From positions 1-32,958 of the forward strand of contig JAGXGN010000164.1 of assembly GCA_024636705.1 (NCBI GenBank): a stretch of 32,958 nt of DNA. The letters run 5' to 3'. The DNA is from Halomonas sp. (GTDB lineage Bacteria > Pseudomonadota > Gammaproteobacteria > Pseudomonadales > Halomonadaceae). This document shows positions 8,961 through 19,605 of the stretch, in pieces. The position numbers and the translations under genes were made by a program. Position 1 is the first letter of the stretch. Each line of letters starts with the position of its first letter. Under the pieces are notes generated by a model. It saw nothing but the letters and a program-made list of their open reading frames with translations, was not told the DNA's origin and ran no database searches.

Positions 8961-10088
8961 ATGACCGAGCCGAATCCCCCTGCCTGGATGGCCCGGGCCC
9001 TGACCCTGGCCCGCCGAGGCCTCTATACCACCGACCCCAATCCCCGGGTCGGGTGCGTGCTGGTTCGCCATGGACGCCCGGTCGGCGAGGGCTTCCATGC
9101 GCGTGCCGGCGAGCCTCATGCCGAGATCCACGCCCTGCGGGAGGCCGGTGAGGCCGCCCGAGGGGCCACGGCCTATGTGACCCTGGAGCCGTGTTCCCAT
9201 CAGGGTCGCACCGGCCCCTGTGCGGTAGCGCTGATCGAGGCCGGTGTGGCGCAGGTGAGGGTGGCCATGGCCGATCCCAACCCCGCCGTGGCCGGTCGAG
9301 GGATCGCCCTGCTGCGTGAGGCCGGCGTCGACGTCGACGTGGGCATCCTGGAGGATCAGGCGAGGGAGCTGAATCCGGGCTTTATCATGCGCATGGAGCA
9401 TGGCCGGCCCTTCGTGCGCCTCAAGATGGCCATGAGTCTCGATGGCCGCACTGCCATGCGATCCGGCGAGTCGCAATGGATCACCGGCCCCCAGGCGCGC
9501 CGCGAGGTCCAGCGCCTCCGGGCGCGTTCCAGCGCTATCCTGACCGGGGTGGACTCGATCATCTTCGACAACTCACGCCTCACCGTGCGCCCCGAGCAGG
9601 CCGAGCTCGAGGGCATCGAGTGGCCCGCCGGCCGACAACCGCTGCGGGTGGTGGTCGATACCCAGCTGCGCCTGCCCCTGGCGGCGGCCTGCCTGCGTGA
9701 GCCGGGGCGGACGCTGGTGGCCACCGTCGAGGGCCATGAGACCGAGCGACGAGCGCGTCTCGAGAAGGCCGGTGCCGAGGTGTTGGTGATGCCCGCCGGC
9801 CGAGAGGGTCGTGTCGATCTGCCGGCCTTGCTGGGTCATCTCGCCGCGGTGGAGGAGGTCAATGAGGTACTGCTCGAGACCGGCGCCACCCTGGCCGGCG
9901 CCATGCTCGATGCCGCCCTGGTCGACGAGATGCAGCTGTTCATGGCCCCGATCCTGTTGGGTGGCGAGGCCCGGCCCTTGTTCGAACTGCCGGGCCTGGC
10001 GCGCATGGCCGAGCAGCGGCCCCTGGATATCCTCGATATCCGCGCCGTGGGTCGCGATTGGCGCATCACCGCTCGGCCGCGGCGGTGA
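8961..10088 (+). CDS. ribD: bifunctional diaminohydroxyphosphoribosylaminopyrimidine deaminase / 5-amino-6-(5-phosphoribosylamino)uracil reductase
   Basis: HAEIHALREAG, PCSHQGRTGPC deaminase zinc motifs; RibD C-terminal reductase domain. Confidence 0.96.
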   Translation: MTEPNPPAWMARALTLARRGLYTTDPNPRVGCVLVRHGRPVGEGFHARAGEPHAEIHALREAGEAARGATAYVTLEPCSHQGRTGPCAVALIEAGVAQVRVAMADPNPAVAGRGIALLREAGVDVDVGILEDQARELNPGFIMRMEHGRPFVRLKMAMSLDGRTAMRSGESQWITGPQARREVQRLRARSSAILTGVDSIIFDNSRLTVRPEQAELEGIEWPAGRQPLRVVVDTQLRLPLAAACLREPGRTLVATVEGHETERRARLEKAGAEVLVMPAGREGRVDLPALLGHLAAVEEVNEVLLETGATLAGAMLDAALVDEMQLFMAPILLGGEARPLFELPGLARMAEQRPLDILDIRAVGRDWRITARPRR

Positions 10089-10099
10089 TCGAAGGGTCG

Positions 10100-10131
10100 G
10101 TAGGCACGATAAGCCGGAGGCGCATCGGGCG
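10100..10131 (+). repeat. REP-like repeat, copy B (forward)
   Basis: GTAGGCACGATAAGCCGGAGGCGCATCGGGCG. Confidence 0.7.
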
Positions 10132-10165
10132 TGGTTGGTCTCGAGCGTTGGTGGTGGCCGCCATT

Positions 10166-10195
10166 GCCCGGTGCGCTGGCGCTTACCGTGCCTAC
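10166..10195 (-). repeat. REP-like repeat, copy C (inverted)
   Basis: GCCCGGTGCGCTGGCGCTTACCGTGCCTAC, imperfect reverse complement of copy B. Confidence 0.7.
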
Positions 10196-10230
10196 TGGTT
10201 TGTCGCCATCGATCGAGGCGTGAAGCAATT

Positions 10231-10261
10231 CGCCCGGTGCGCTGGCGCTTACCGGGCCTAC
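10231..10261 (-). repeat. REP-like repeat, copy D (inverted)
   Basis: CGCCCGGTGCGCTGGCGCTTACCGGGCCTAC; same orientation as copy C. Confidence 0.7.
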
Positions 10262-10356
10262 ATGCTTCGAAACTGGCGCCCGACGCTGCGCCAAGGTACC
10301 CTGACGCGTTTCGAGGCGGGTGCCGAGCACCGCCGAGCTGAACCACCGGAGATCCC

Positions 10357-11505
10357 ATGGTGCACTCCTCTTCCGGGGGCCTGGCCCCCATTGAAGACCT
10401 GATCGAGGACATCCGTCAGGGCAAGATGGTGATCCTCATGGATGATGAGGATCGCGAGAACGAAGGCGACATCATCATGGCGGCCGAACGGGTCGAGGCC
10501 GAGCACATCAACTTCATGGCGCGTCATGGCCGGGGGTTGATCTGTCTGCCGATGACCCGGGAACGCTGTGAGCGGCTGCAGCTGCCCTTGATGGTGCGCG
10601 ACAATGGCTCGGGCTTCGGCACGAAGTTCACCCTCTCCATCGAGGCGGCGGAGGGCGTGACCACCGGTATCTCCGCCGCCGATCGTGCGCGTACCGTTCA
10701 GGCTGCCGTGGCGCGGGATGCCGTGGCTCAGGACATCGTCCAGCCCGGCCATATCTTTCCGCTGATGGCCGAGCCTGGCGGCGTGTTGCGTCGCGCCGGC
10801 CACACCGAGGCGTCCTGTGACCTTGCCGCCCTGGCGGGCTTCGAGCCCAGCGGCGTGATCTGTGAGATCATGAATGATGACGGCACCATGGCGCGTCGGC
10901 CCGAGCTGGAGCACTTCGCCGTCGAGCATGACCTCAAGATGGGCACCATCGCCGACCTCATCCATTACCGGATCCACAACGAACAGACCGTGGAGCCCGT
11001 GGAGGCCGCGCCGGTGCGTACCGCCTTCGGTGAGCTGACCCTGCATGTCTTCCGCGACCGCATCCAGGGGGCGCACCACCTGGCGCTGGTCAAGGGGCGG
11101 CCCAGCCCCGACGCCTTGACCACGGTGCGCGTGCACCTGGCCGATACCCTGCGTGACCTGCTCGGCCTGCAGAAGGGGGAGGCGGCCAACTGGACCACCT
11201 GCCGCGCCCTGGAAGAGGTGGCCAGTGCCGACCAGGGCGTCTTCGTGCTGCTCGATGACGGTCGCCCGCACCAGGATTTCCTCGACCAGCTAGAGGTGTT
11301 CCTGGACCGCCGTCGGCCGCCTCGCAGCAGTGCCTCCGATGGGGCGGGCAACTACCTGACCATCGGCACCGGCTCGCAGATACTGCGCCACCTGGGCGTG
11401 GGTCGGATGCGCCTGCTCAGCTCGCCCTGGAAGTTCTCGGCGCTTTCCGGTTTCGACCTGGAAGTGGTCGAGCGGCTGGGCCCCGAGGATGCCGTCGACC
11501 ATTGA
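10357..11505 (+). CDS. ribBX: 3,4-dihydroxy-2-butanone-4-phosphate synthase with degenerate GTP cyclohydrolase II domain (RibBX-like)
   Basis: [42 protein letters not shown]-terminal GCHII-like domain lacks the SECLTGD and RCDCG cysteine motifs. Confidence 0.92.
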   Translation: MVHSSSGGLAPIEDLIEDIRQGKMVILMDDEDRENEGDIIMAAERVEAEHINFMARHGRGLICLPMTRERCERLQLPLMVRDNGSGFGTKFTLSIEAAEGVTTGISAADRARTVQAAVARDAVAQDIVQPGHIFPLMAEPGGVLRRAGHTEASCDLAALAGFEPSGVICEIMNDDGTMARRPELEHFAVEHDLKMGTIADLIHYRIHNEQTVEPVEAAPVRTAFGELTLHVFRDRIQGAHHLALVKGRPSPDALTTVRVHLADTLRDLLGLQKGEAANWTTCRALEEVASADQGVFVLLDDGRPHQDFLDQLEVFLDRRRPPRSSASDGAGNYLTIGTGSQILRHLGVGRMRLLSSPWKFSALSGFDLEVVERLGPEDAVDH

Positions 11506-11596
11506 ATTAGTCGATGACCATCAGATGACACTCGAGGGTGGCGTGGCAGAAATACCGGCGTCACCCATAGACCGGACTCACGAGGAACCCGTAACC

Positions 11597-12109
11597 ATGC
11601 AACCGATTTCCCAAGTTGAAGGCGATTTCATCGACGTCGACGGCCGCTACGTCATCGTGGTCGGTCGCTTCAACCACCATGTGGTCGATAGCCTGGTGGA
11701 AGGCGCCGTGGACATCCTGGTGCGCCACGGGGTAGCGAGCGAGAACATCGATATCATCCATGTGCCGGGTGCCTGGGAGTTGCCCCTGGCGGTCAAGAAG
11801 GTGCTCAAGTTCGCCCGTCCCGATGCGGTGATCGCCCTGGGGGCGGTGATTCGCGGCGGCACGCCGCATTTCGAATATGTGGCCGGTAGCTGCAACACGG
11901 CGCTGGGCAGCCTCCAGCTGGAGTTCGAGACGCCCATTGCCAATGGCGTGCTCACCGTCAATTCCATCGAGCAGGCCATCGAACGTGCCGGTACCAAGGC
12001 CGGTAACAAGGGGGCCGAGGCCGCCATGGCGGCGATGGAAATGGTCTCGCTGCTGCGCTGCTTCGGTGATGACGATCTCGCCGAGGACCCGCAGGGAGGT
12101 GAGGCATGA
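11597..12109 (+). CDS. ribH: 6,7-dimethyl-8-ribityllumazine synthase
   Basis: [51 protein letters not shown] 11597 preferred over upstream extension. Confidence 0.96.
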   Translation: MQPISQVEGDFIDVDGRYVIVVGRFNHHVVDSLVEGAVDILVRHGVASENIDIIHVPGAWELPLAVKKVLKFARPDAVIALGAVIRGGTPHFEYVAGSCNTALGSLQLEFETPIANGVLTVNSIEQAIERAGTKAGNKGAEAAMAAMEMVSLLRCFGDDDLAEDPQGGEA

Positions 12110-12609
12110 GCGGCGAGCGATCCCGCGCGCCCTCGGCCGCCCAGCAGTCCCGGCGGGCCGCCCGTGAACTGGCGGTCCAGGGGCTTTATCAGTGGCAGAT
12201 GACCGGCACGCCGATCGCCGAGGTGGAGGTACAGTTCCGTAGCCAGGTGGCCGACGACGACCTGGAGGACCACGAGAACTGGCTCAAGGTCATGGAGATC
12301 GCCGACCTGGCGCTCTTCCATGAGCTATTGCACAGCGTGGTGCGCCACAAGGCCGAGCTGGATGCCAGCCTGTCGCCCTTGCTCGACCGTCCCCTGACGG
12401 AGCTCGATCCCATCGAGCTCGCTATCCTGCGTCTGGGGGCCTACGAACTCTCTCGGCGCATGGAGGTGCCCTATCGCGCCGTGATCAATGAGGGCGTGGA
12501 ACTGGCCAAGTCCTTCGGGGCCACCGACGGCCACAAGTACGTCAACAGCATCCTCGACAAGCTGGCCGGCAAGTTGCGTGGAGCCGAGGTCGCCGCCCGC
12601 CGCCGCTGA
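12106..12609 (+). CDS. nusB: transcription antitermination factor NusB
   Basis: [60 protein letters not shown]. Confidence 0.96.
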   Translation: MSGERSRAPSAAQQSRRAARELAVQGLYQWQMTGTPIAEVEVQFRSQVADDDLEDHENWLKVMEIADLALFHELLHSVVRHKAELDASLSPLLDRPLTELDPIELAILRLGAYELSRRMEVPYRAVINEGVELAKSFGATDGHKYVNSILDKLAGKLRGAEVAARRR

Positions 12610-12621
12610 GGGCCCGATCCC

Positions 12622-13599
12622 ATGCACAGCGAATACAGCGAATTCGATCTCATCACCCGCTTCTTCACGCCCGACCCCCCCGGTGAAGCGGCCGGTGTGA
12701 CGCTGGGGGTGGGCGATGACTGTACCCTGCTGGCCCCGACCCCCGGGCAGCGGCTGGCGGTCAGCGTGGATACGTCGGTGGTCGATGTCCATTTTCCCGG
12801 TGATGCGCCGGCCGAGGCCATCGGCCATCGCGCCCTGGCGGTGAGTCTGAGCGACCTGGCCGCCATGGGCGCCCGGGCACGCTGGTGCCTGATGTCGCTG
12901 ACCCTGCCCGAGGCCGATGAGGCCTGGTTGACGGGCTTTGCCCGGGGATTCCATGCGCTGTGCGCGGCCACCGGCACGGCCCTGGTGGGCGGGGACATTA
13001 CCCGGGGAGAGCTGGCCATCGGCGTGACGGTGATGGGTGAGGTGCCCGCCGACGCTGCCTTGACCCGCGGCGGGGCCAGGCCCGGGGATCTGCTTGCCGT
13101 GACCGGGGCGCTGGGGGGCGGCGCCGGGGGGCTGGCACTCTGGCAGGCCGGCGAGCGAGACCCGTCCCACCCCCTGCTCAGGCGTTACCTGCATCCCCAG
13201 CCGCGGCTGGCCGCCGGCGAGGCGCTGCGCGACCTCGCGACCTCGGCCATCGATCTCTCCGACGGCCTCTTGGCCGATCTCGATCATCTCCTCGAGACAT
13301 CCGGAGTGGGGGCCGCGCTCTCCCTGGATGACCTGCCCCTCGTCGATGGCCTCGTCGACGCCCTGGGTGAGCAGCAGGGCCGTCGAGCCGCGCTGTGCGG
13401 CGGCGATGACTATGAACTCCTGGTGACCCTGCCGCCCGGAAAATGGGACCAGGCACGGCAGCGATTGACCCGGCAGGGCCTTCCGCTCAGGATGATCGGT
13501 CAGATCACCACCGGATCGGGGGTTTCCGGGCTGGGTGATGAAGGGCGACGGGGCTGGCAGCACTTCCAGGGTCGGCCCGACACAGGAGGGATGCCATGA
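12622..13599 (+). CDS. thiL: thiamine-phosphate kinase
   Basis: EFDLITRFF, VGDDCTLL, SVDTSVVDVHF, GDDYELLVTLP. Confidence 0.95.
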   Translation: MHSEYSEFDLITRFFTPDPPGEAAGVTLGVGDDCTLLAPTPGQRLAVSVDTSVVDVHFPGDAPAEAIGHRALAVSLSDLAAMGARARWCLMSLTLPEADEAWLTGFARGFHALCAATGTALVGGDITRGELAIGVTVMGEVPADAALTRGGARPGDLLAVTGALGGGAGGLALWQAGERDPSHPLLRRYLHPQPRLAAGEALRDLATSAIDLSDGLLADLDHLLETSGVGAALSLDDLPLVDGLVDALGEQQGRRAALCGGDDYELLVTLPPGKWDQARQRLTRQGLPLRMIGQITTGSGVSGLGDEGRRGWQHFQGRPDTGGMP

Positions 13600-14069
13600 A
13601 CCGAGCCCCCGCCAGCGTCTGGCATCGCCCGACCCATTTCCTCGCCTTCGGCCTGGGCAGTGGTGCCGTGCCCTTCGCACCGGGCACCTTCGGTACCTTC
13701 GCCGCCATCCCCTTCTACTGGTTGATGTCGGAACTGCCCCTGGACTGGTACCTGGCGGTCGTCGCGGTCACCTTCGTATGGGGCGTCTGGCTGTGCGATT
13801 CCACCTCCCGCGACCTGGGTGTGCATGACCACTCGGGTATCGTCTGGGACGAATTTGTCGGCTACTAGCTCACCATGACCGCCGTGCCCTTCTCGTGGGA
13901 GATGGCCCTCTGGGGCTTCGTGGTCTTTCGTGTCTTCGATGTGATCAAGCCCTGGCCGATCCGCTGGGCGGACCGGCATGTGGCAGGCGGTTTCGGCATC
14001 ATGATCGATGATGTCCTCGCCGCCATCTATGCCTGGAGTACGATGCATCTTTGGTTCTGGTTATTTTGA
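13596..14069 (+). pseudogene. pgpA: phosphatidylglycerophosphatase A, interrupted by in-frame TAG at 13866-13868
   Basis: VWDEFVGY*LTM then, in the same frame, FRVFDVIKPWPIRWADRHVAGGFGIMIDDVLAAIYA; both halves intact. Confidence 0.88.
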
Positions 14070-14134
14070 CGCGAGGATGGCGGGATGCCATCTGCTGACG
14101 TCGAGTGCCGGAACCCGGGGCCTGGAGTAGTGGG

Positions 14135-15379
14135 ATGCGCAAGGAACGTTGGATCGTCCCGGTATTGGCGGGGGTGGCGGTGGTCTGGGCGGCGGCACAG
14201 TTCGTCGCCGGTCTGTTGTTCGAGCGTGAACTCGCCAGGGCCCTGATCGACCTCGAGGCGCGTGGCGAGCTGTTGGTGGAGCGCAGCGACGTGGAACGGG
14301 GCTGGCTGACCTCCAGCGGCACCATCCAGGTAGCGCCGGTGCTCGGCGAGGCCTGGCAGCTCGAGTTCTCCTATGTGGCCCGTCATGGCGCCCTGAGTAC
14401 CCGTGTCGATGGTGAAATAATACCTCGTCTGGGCGCTCGTCAAGAGCGCGTTTTCGGTGATGTCCTGCCCTCCACCCCTCCCCATTGGACGGCTCGCTAC
14501 CTGACCCTGAGCGGTACCCTGGATGGCAGCGTTCAACTGGCACCCTTCATCGTCAGCCAGGGACAGCGAGAACTCGATTTCCAGGGCGGGCACCTGGCCT
14601 TCGGTGGACAGTACGGTGACTGGCGGTTACGTGCCAGGCTTTCCCCCTGGCGATTGACCGATGGCGAGAATTCGGTGGCTTCCGGTCCCATCGGCCTGGA
14701 AAGCCGTTATACCTACATCGACGGGGCCTACCATTTCACCCAGTACGACGACCTGCATATCGAGCGCCTCGTCTGGCACCAGCCCGATCTCGACATCACC
14801 GCGCGGGATCTCGTCTACCGCAGCCTGATGGAGCTCGACGATAGGGAGCTCAGCATCGACGCCGAGTTGAAGATCACCGAGATCCTGGCGGCGGATCAGG
14901 TATTGCTGACCGGGTCGGTTTCGATGGAAGCGTCACGGATCAATGCCGATGCCGTGCGTGCCCTTCTGGCCCGTTTGCACGACGAGGCGGCGATGGGTGA
15001 TCCAGCAGAGGAGGGGGGGGAGCTACTGGCGCGCATCGAGCCGGCGTTCATCGCCCTGCTGCAGGACTCGCCCAGGCTGGAGGTCACCCGGGTGGATCTG
15101 GAAAGCCCCATGTTGGGCTTGACGGCCAGGGGCGAGGGTGCACTCTTCTTCGACGCCCGTCGGCTCGATGCGCTCAGCCTTGTCGGACTCGGCGATGAGG
15201 CAGAGCAGGCGCGCTGGCTGTCCCGCCTGGATGGCGATTTCATCTGGCATGATGTCCCCGCCGTGGTTGCCCTCTGGTTGGGCCTGCGCCTGGGGACCGA
15301 CGACCTGGAAATCGACGTGGCTCGCGGTCAGGTCCGGGTCAATGGTTGGCCGATGCCGCCCCTCTGGCGTCAATTCTGA
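14135..15379 (+). CDS. YdgA-family DUF945 protein
   Basis: single N-terminal TM, LEARGELLVERSDVERGWLTSSGTIQV pattern typical of DUF945. Confidence 0.75.
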   Translation: MRKERWIVPVLAGVAVVWAAAQFVAGLLFERELARALIDLEARGELLVERSDVERGWLTSSGTIQVAPVLGEAWQLEFSYVARHGALSTRVDGEIIPRLGARQERVFGDVLPSTPPHWTARYLTLSGTLDGSVQLAPFIVSQGQRELDFQGGHLAFGGQYGDWRLRARLSPWRLTDGENSVASGPIGLESRYTYIDGAYHFTQYDDLHIERLVWHQPDLDITARDLVYRSLMELDDRELSIDAELKITEILAADQVLLTGSVSMEASRINADAVRALLARLHDEAAMGDPAEEGGELLARIEPAFIALLQDSPRLEVTRVDLESPMLGLTARGEGALFFDARRLDALSLVGLGDEAEQARWLSRLDGDFIWHDVPAVVALWLGLRLGTDDLEIDVARGQVRVNGWPMPPLWRQF

Positions 15380-15456
15380 CTTGAAGTCGTCGCTGCTCGC
15401 CCGCATTCACTTGTCCAGTAGCCAATTTCGTCACACTGGATCAGGACAACAGGCCG

Positions 15457-17904
15457 ATGAGCGACGACCAGGATCGACCCCGGGACCCGGAAGTCCCGGA
15501 ATGGATTCACGACATCCACGATGAAGACGAGGCCCCCGCCTCCCTTGGCGATGCCGAGGGCAGTGGACGTTCCATGGTGCCTGCCCGGGACACCCTACCC
15601 GAGCGTATCTACCTGCTGCCGATCCACAATCGGCCCTTCTTCCCCGCTCAGGTGCAGCCGCTGGTGATCAACCGCGAGCGCTGGGAAGAGACCCTGCATC
15701 GCGTCGCCAAGACCACGCACCACACCGTGGGACTGGCCTTCGTCGGCGAGACGGCCGTCGAGGAACTCGGCCACGAGCAGTTTCCCGAGATCGGTACCGC
15801 GGTGAAGGTGCACAAGATCCAGGGCGAGGAAACCCAGTTCCAGTTCATCGCCCAGGGTATCCAGCGCTTTCGCATCACGCGCTGGCTGTCCAAGGAGCCT
15901 CCCTTCCTGGTGGAGGTCAGCTACCCACGCGAGCCGGTGGATGCCGAGGACGATGAGACCCGCGCCTACGCCATGGCGATGATCAACGGCATCAAGGAGC
16001 TGTTGCCGATCAATCCGCTCTATGGCGAGGAGCTCAAGCACTATCTCAATCGCTTCAGCCCCCATGAACCGGGGCCCTTGACCGACTTCGCCGCGGCGAT
16101 TACCTCCGCCAAGGGCCAGGAACTCCAGGACGTGCTGGCGACCCTGCCGGTGATGGCGCGGATGCAGAAGGTCCTGCCGCTGCTGCGCAAGGAGATCGAT
16201 GTCGCCCAGTTGCAGAGCGAGATCAGCGACCAGGTCAATGCCCAGATGCAGGATCGCCAGCGCGAGTTCTTCCTGCGCGAGCAGCTCAAGGTGATACAGC
16301 GCGAGCTGGGCATCTCCAAGGACGACCGCGAGAATGATGTCGATACCTTTCGTGACCGTCTCGAATCGCTGACCGTGCCGCCCAAGGTGCTGACACGCAT
16401 CGAGGAGGAGCTCGACAAGCTCTCGGTACTGGAGACCGGTTCACCGGAGTATGGCACCACCCGCAACTACCTGGATTGGCTGACGTCCTTGCCCTGGGGC
16501 GTGCGCAGCGCCGACAACATGGACCTGCCGCATGCCCGCGAGACCCTCGATCGCGACCATGACGGCCTCAAGGACGTCAAGGAGCGGATCATCGAGTTCC
16601 TCGCCGAGGGCACCTTCAAGGGGGACGTGGGTGGCTCCATCCTGCTGCTGGTCGGCCCGCCCGGGGTGGGCAAGACCTCGGTGGGGCGCTCCATCGCCGA
16701 GGCGCTGGGTCGCGAGTTCTATCGCTTCTCGGTAGGGGGCATGCGCGACGAGGCCGAGATCAAGGGGCATCGGCGTACCTATATCGGCGCCATGCCGGGC
16801 AAGCTGGTGCAGGCCATCAAGGAGGTCGAGGTCGAGAATCCGGTCATCATGCTCGACGAGATCGACAAGATGGGGCAGTCCTTCCAGGGCGATCCGGCCT
16901 CGGCGTTGCTCGAGGTGCTCGACCCCGAGCAGAACGTCGAGTTCCTCGACCACTATCTGGATGTGCGACTCGACCTCTCCCGGGTGCTCTTCGTCTGCAC
17001 GGCCAATACGCTGGACGCGATCCCCCCGGCGCTGCTGGATCGCATGGAGCAGATCCGCCTGTCCGGCTACATCGCCGAGGAGAAGGTCGCCATCGCCAAG
17101 CACCACCTCTGGCCCAAGCTGCTCAAGCGTGACCGCATCCCCAAGAAGCGCATCAACCTCACCGATGCGGCCCTGCGACAGGTGATCGAGGGCTATGCCC
17201 GGGAAGCCGGGGTGCGCCAGCTGGAGAAGCAGCTGCACCGCATCGTGCGCAAGGCGGCCGTGAAGCTGCTGGAGAACGACCAGAAATCGGTGCGGGTCTC
17301 GGTGAACAATCTCGAGGACTTCCTCGGCGCTCCGCTCTTCCGCAAGGAGCAGGTGCTCGAGGGTGAGGGCGTGGTCACGGGGCTGGCCTGGACCTCGATG
17401 GGTGGGGCGACCCTGCCCATCGAGGCGGGCAAGGTGCATGCCCTGGAGCGTGGCTTCAAGCTGACCGGCAAGCTCGGCGACGTCATGAAGGAATCGGCCA
17501 ACATCGCCTACAGCTATGTGCTGGGGCATCTGAGCGAGTTCGGCGCCGATGCCGACTTCTTCGACTCGGCGTTCGTCCACCTGCATGTGCCGGAAGGGGC
17601 CACGCCCAAGGATGGTCCCTCGGCGGGGGTCACCATGGCCACGGCGCTGCTGTCCCTGGCGACACACCGGGCCATCGATCGGCCGCTGGCGATGACCGGC
17701 GAGTTGACCCTCACCGGCCAGGTGCTGCCGGTGGGCGGCATTCGCGAGAAGGTGATCGCCGCCCGCCGCAGCGACATCTTCGAGCTGATCCTGCCCGAGG
17801 CCAATCGGCGAGACTTCGATGAGTTGCCCGACTATCTTCGCGAGGGGATCAGGGTGCATTTTGCTTCCCGTTACCCGGATGTGGCCAGCGCCGCCTTCGG
17901 CTAG
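15457..17904 (+). CDS. lon: ATP-dependent Lon protease
   Basis: [50 protein letters not shown]; catalytic [14 protein letters not shown]. Confidence 0.96.
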   Translation: MSDDQDRPRDPEVPEWIHDIHDEDEAPASLGDAEGSGRSMVPARDTLPERIYLLPIHNRPFFPAQVQPLVINRERWEETLHRVAKTTHHTVGLAFVGETAVEELGHEQFPEIGTAVKVHKIQGEETQFQFIAQGIQRFRITRWLSKEPPFLVEVSYPREPVDAEDDETRAYAMAMINGIKELLPINPLYGEELKHYLNRFSPHEPGPLTDFAAAITSAKGQELQDVLATLPVMARMQKVLPLLRKEIDVAQLQSEISDQVNAQMQDRQREFFLREQLKVIQRELGISKDDRENDVDTFRDRLESLTVPPKVLTRIEEELDKLSVLETGSPEYGTTRNYLDWLTSLPWGVRSADNMDLPHARETLDRDHDGLKDVKERIIEFLAEGTFKGDVGGSILLLVGPPGVGKTSVGRSIAEALGREFYRFSVGGMRDEAEIKGHRRTYIGAMPGKLVQAIKEVEVENPVIMLDEIDKMGQSFQGDPASALLEVLDPEQNVEFLDHYLDVRLDLSRVLFVCTANTLDAIPPALLDRMEQIRLSGYIAEEKVAIAKHHLWPKLLKRDRIPKKRINLTDAALRQVIEGYAREAGVRQLEKQLHRIVRKAAVKLLENDQKSVRVSVNNLEDFLGAPLFRKEQVLEGEGVVTGLAWTSMGGATLPIEAGKVHALERGFKLTGKLGDVMKESANIAYSYVLGHLSEFGADADFFDSAFVHLHVPEGATPKDGPSAGVTMATALLSLATHRAIDRPLAMTGELTLTGQVLPVGGIREKVIAARRSDIFELILPEANRRDFDELPDYLREGIRVHFASRYPDVASAAFG

Positions 17905-17927
17905 CGGAGCGCTCGGTTCAGCGTTAT

Positions 17928-19475
17928 TTACTTCGACGTCGGCATCACGAACTCGGCTCCCTTGGCGATACTCTCGGGCCAGCGCTGCATGATCGACTTC
18001 TGCTTGGTGTAGAAGCGCACGCCCTCTTCGCCGTAGGCGTGCATGTCGCCGAACAAGCTCTTCTTCCAGCCGCCGAAGCCGTGCCAGGCCATGGGTACCG
18101 GGATCGGAACATTGATACCGACCATGCCAACCTCGATGCAACGGCCAAACTCGCGGGCAACGTTGCCGTCGCGGGTATAGCAGGCGACGCCGTTGCCGAA
18201 CTCGTGGGCATTGACCAGGTCCACCGCCTCAGCGAAATCCTTCACCCGCACGCAGGCCAGCACCGGTCCGAAGATCTCCTCCTTGTAGATGCGCATCTCC
18301 GGGGTGACGTGATCGAACAGCGTGCCGCCGATCCAGAAGCCGCCCTCGTGGCCGGGCACCGTGAAGGGGTTGCCGTCGGCGTCGACGCGGCCGTCAACGA
18401 GCAGCTCGGCGCCGCTTTGTGCGCCGTCTTCGATGTAGTCCTGGATCCGCTCCAGCGCCTGACGGGTGACAATGGGACCCATCTCGGCGTCGAGTTCCAT
18501 GCCGTTCTTGATCTTGAGCTGCTTCGTCCGTTCAGCCAGCTTGGGCATGATCTTGTCGGCGACATCACCTACCAGCACCGCCACCGAGATGGCCATGCAG
18601 CGTTCGCCGGCGGAGCCGTAGGCGGCGCCGATCAGACCGTCGACCGCCTGGTCGAGATCGGCGTCGGGCATCACCACCATGTGGTTCTTCGCGCCGCCCA
18701 ACGCCTGCACGCGCTTACCCTGTTCGGCGCCGCGCCGGTAAATGTAGTGCGCGATCGGAGTGGAGCCGACGAAGCTCGCCGCCTTCACGTCCGGGTGGTC
18801 GATCAGTGCGTCCACGGCGACCTTATCACCTTGGACGACGTTGAAGACGCCGTCGGGCAGCCCGGCCTGCTTGAATAGCTCGGCCATGTACAGCGCGGCC
18901 GAGGGGTCGCGCTCGCTGGGCTTGAGCACGAAGGTGTTGCCGCAGGCGATGGCCACGGGGAACATCCAGCAGGGCACCATCACCGGGAAGTTGAACGGGG
19001 TGATGCCGGCGACCACACCCAGGGGCTGGCGCAGCGTCCAGTTGTCGATACCGGTGGAGACTTGGTCGGTGAAGTCGGTCTTGAGCAGTTGGGGGATGCC
19101 CAGGGCGAACTCCACGATATCGATACCGCGGGTCACCTCACCCTGGGCGTCGGTAAATACCTTGCCGTGCTCGTGGGTGAGGATCTCGGCCAACTGGTCG
19201 CGGTGCTCGTTGAGCAGGGCCAGGAAGTTGTTGAGGATGCGGCTGCGGCGAATCGGCGGAAGCTTTGCCCAGCCCGGCAGAGCAGCCTTGGCGCTGGCGA
19301 CCGCGGCCTCGACGTCTTGTACGCTGCCCAGGGCCACCTTTCGGCTTACCTCGCCGGTGGCCGGGTTGAACACGTCTTGGGTGCGCTCACCGGTGCTTGG
19401 CGCCACATGGCCACCGATCCAATGCTGAGCGACGTCACTCTGTGCGATCTGCGAGGGGGTGTTGGAAACGCCCAT
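17928..19475 (-). CDS. mmsA: CoA-acylating methylmalonate-semialdehyde dehydrogenase
   Basis: [67 protein letters not shown]. Confidence 0.92.
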   Translation of the reverse strand: MGVSNTPSQIAQSDVAQHWIGGHVAPSTGERTQDVFNPATGEVSRKVALGSVQDVEAAVASAKAALPGWAKLPPIRRSRILNNFLALLNEHRDQLAEILTHEHGKVFTDAQGEVTRGIDIVEFALGIPQLLKTDFTDQVSTGIDNWTLRQPLGVVAGITPFNFPVMVPCWMFPVAIACGNTFVLKPSERDPSAALYMAELFKQAGLPDGVFNVVQGDKVAVDALIDHPDVKAASFVGSTPIAHYIYRRGAEQGKRVQALGGAKNHMVVMPDADLDQAVDGLIGAAYGSAGERCMAISVAVLVGDVADKIMPKLAERTKQLKIKNGMELDAEMGPIVTRQALERIQDYIEDGAQSGAELLVDGRVDADGNPFTVPGHEGGFWIGGTLFDHVTPEMRIYKEEIFGPVLACVRVKDFAEAVDLVNAHEFGNGVACYTRDGNVAREFGRCIEVGMVGINVPIPVPMAWHGFGGWKKSLFGDMHAYGEEGVRFYTKQKSIMQRWPESIAKGAEFVMPTSK

Positions 19476-19557
19476 GAATTCGACTCCGTTTGCGTGGGAA
19501 CGGGCCCTAGCCTAGGCGGCGAGTGGTGGCTTTACAATCGCTAATAGCTAATTACAC

Positions 19558-19575
19558 TGTTCATATATTTGAACA
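19558..19575. promoter_or_regulatory. palindrome TGTTCA-TATATT-TGAACA in the mmsA/LysR divergent intergenic region
   Basis: perfect 6-bp arms, 31 bp upstream of the LysR start. Confidence 0.5.
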
Positions 19576-19605
19576 ATCCATCTTTCGCCGTGAACGAGTT
19601 CTGCC

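Noticed and set aside
10100-10261. CRISPR array
   Set aside because: Copies are inverted relative to one another, imperfect and few; fits REP/BIME-type repeats instead.
10089-10356. FMN riboswitch upstream of ribBX
   Set aside because: No RFN conserved boxes (such as AGGGGCA... ACCGGCGGT) were seen; the region is filled by REP-like repeats.
13596-14069. Genome-wide TAG recoding (e.g. pyrrolysine)
   Set aside because: TAG terminates several other genes here at expected lengths; the pgpA amber is better explained as a local event.
16441-18141. 566-aa minus-strand ORF opposite lon
   Set aside because: Antisense of highly conserved Lon AAA+ and protease domains; no recognisable motif.
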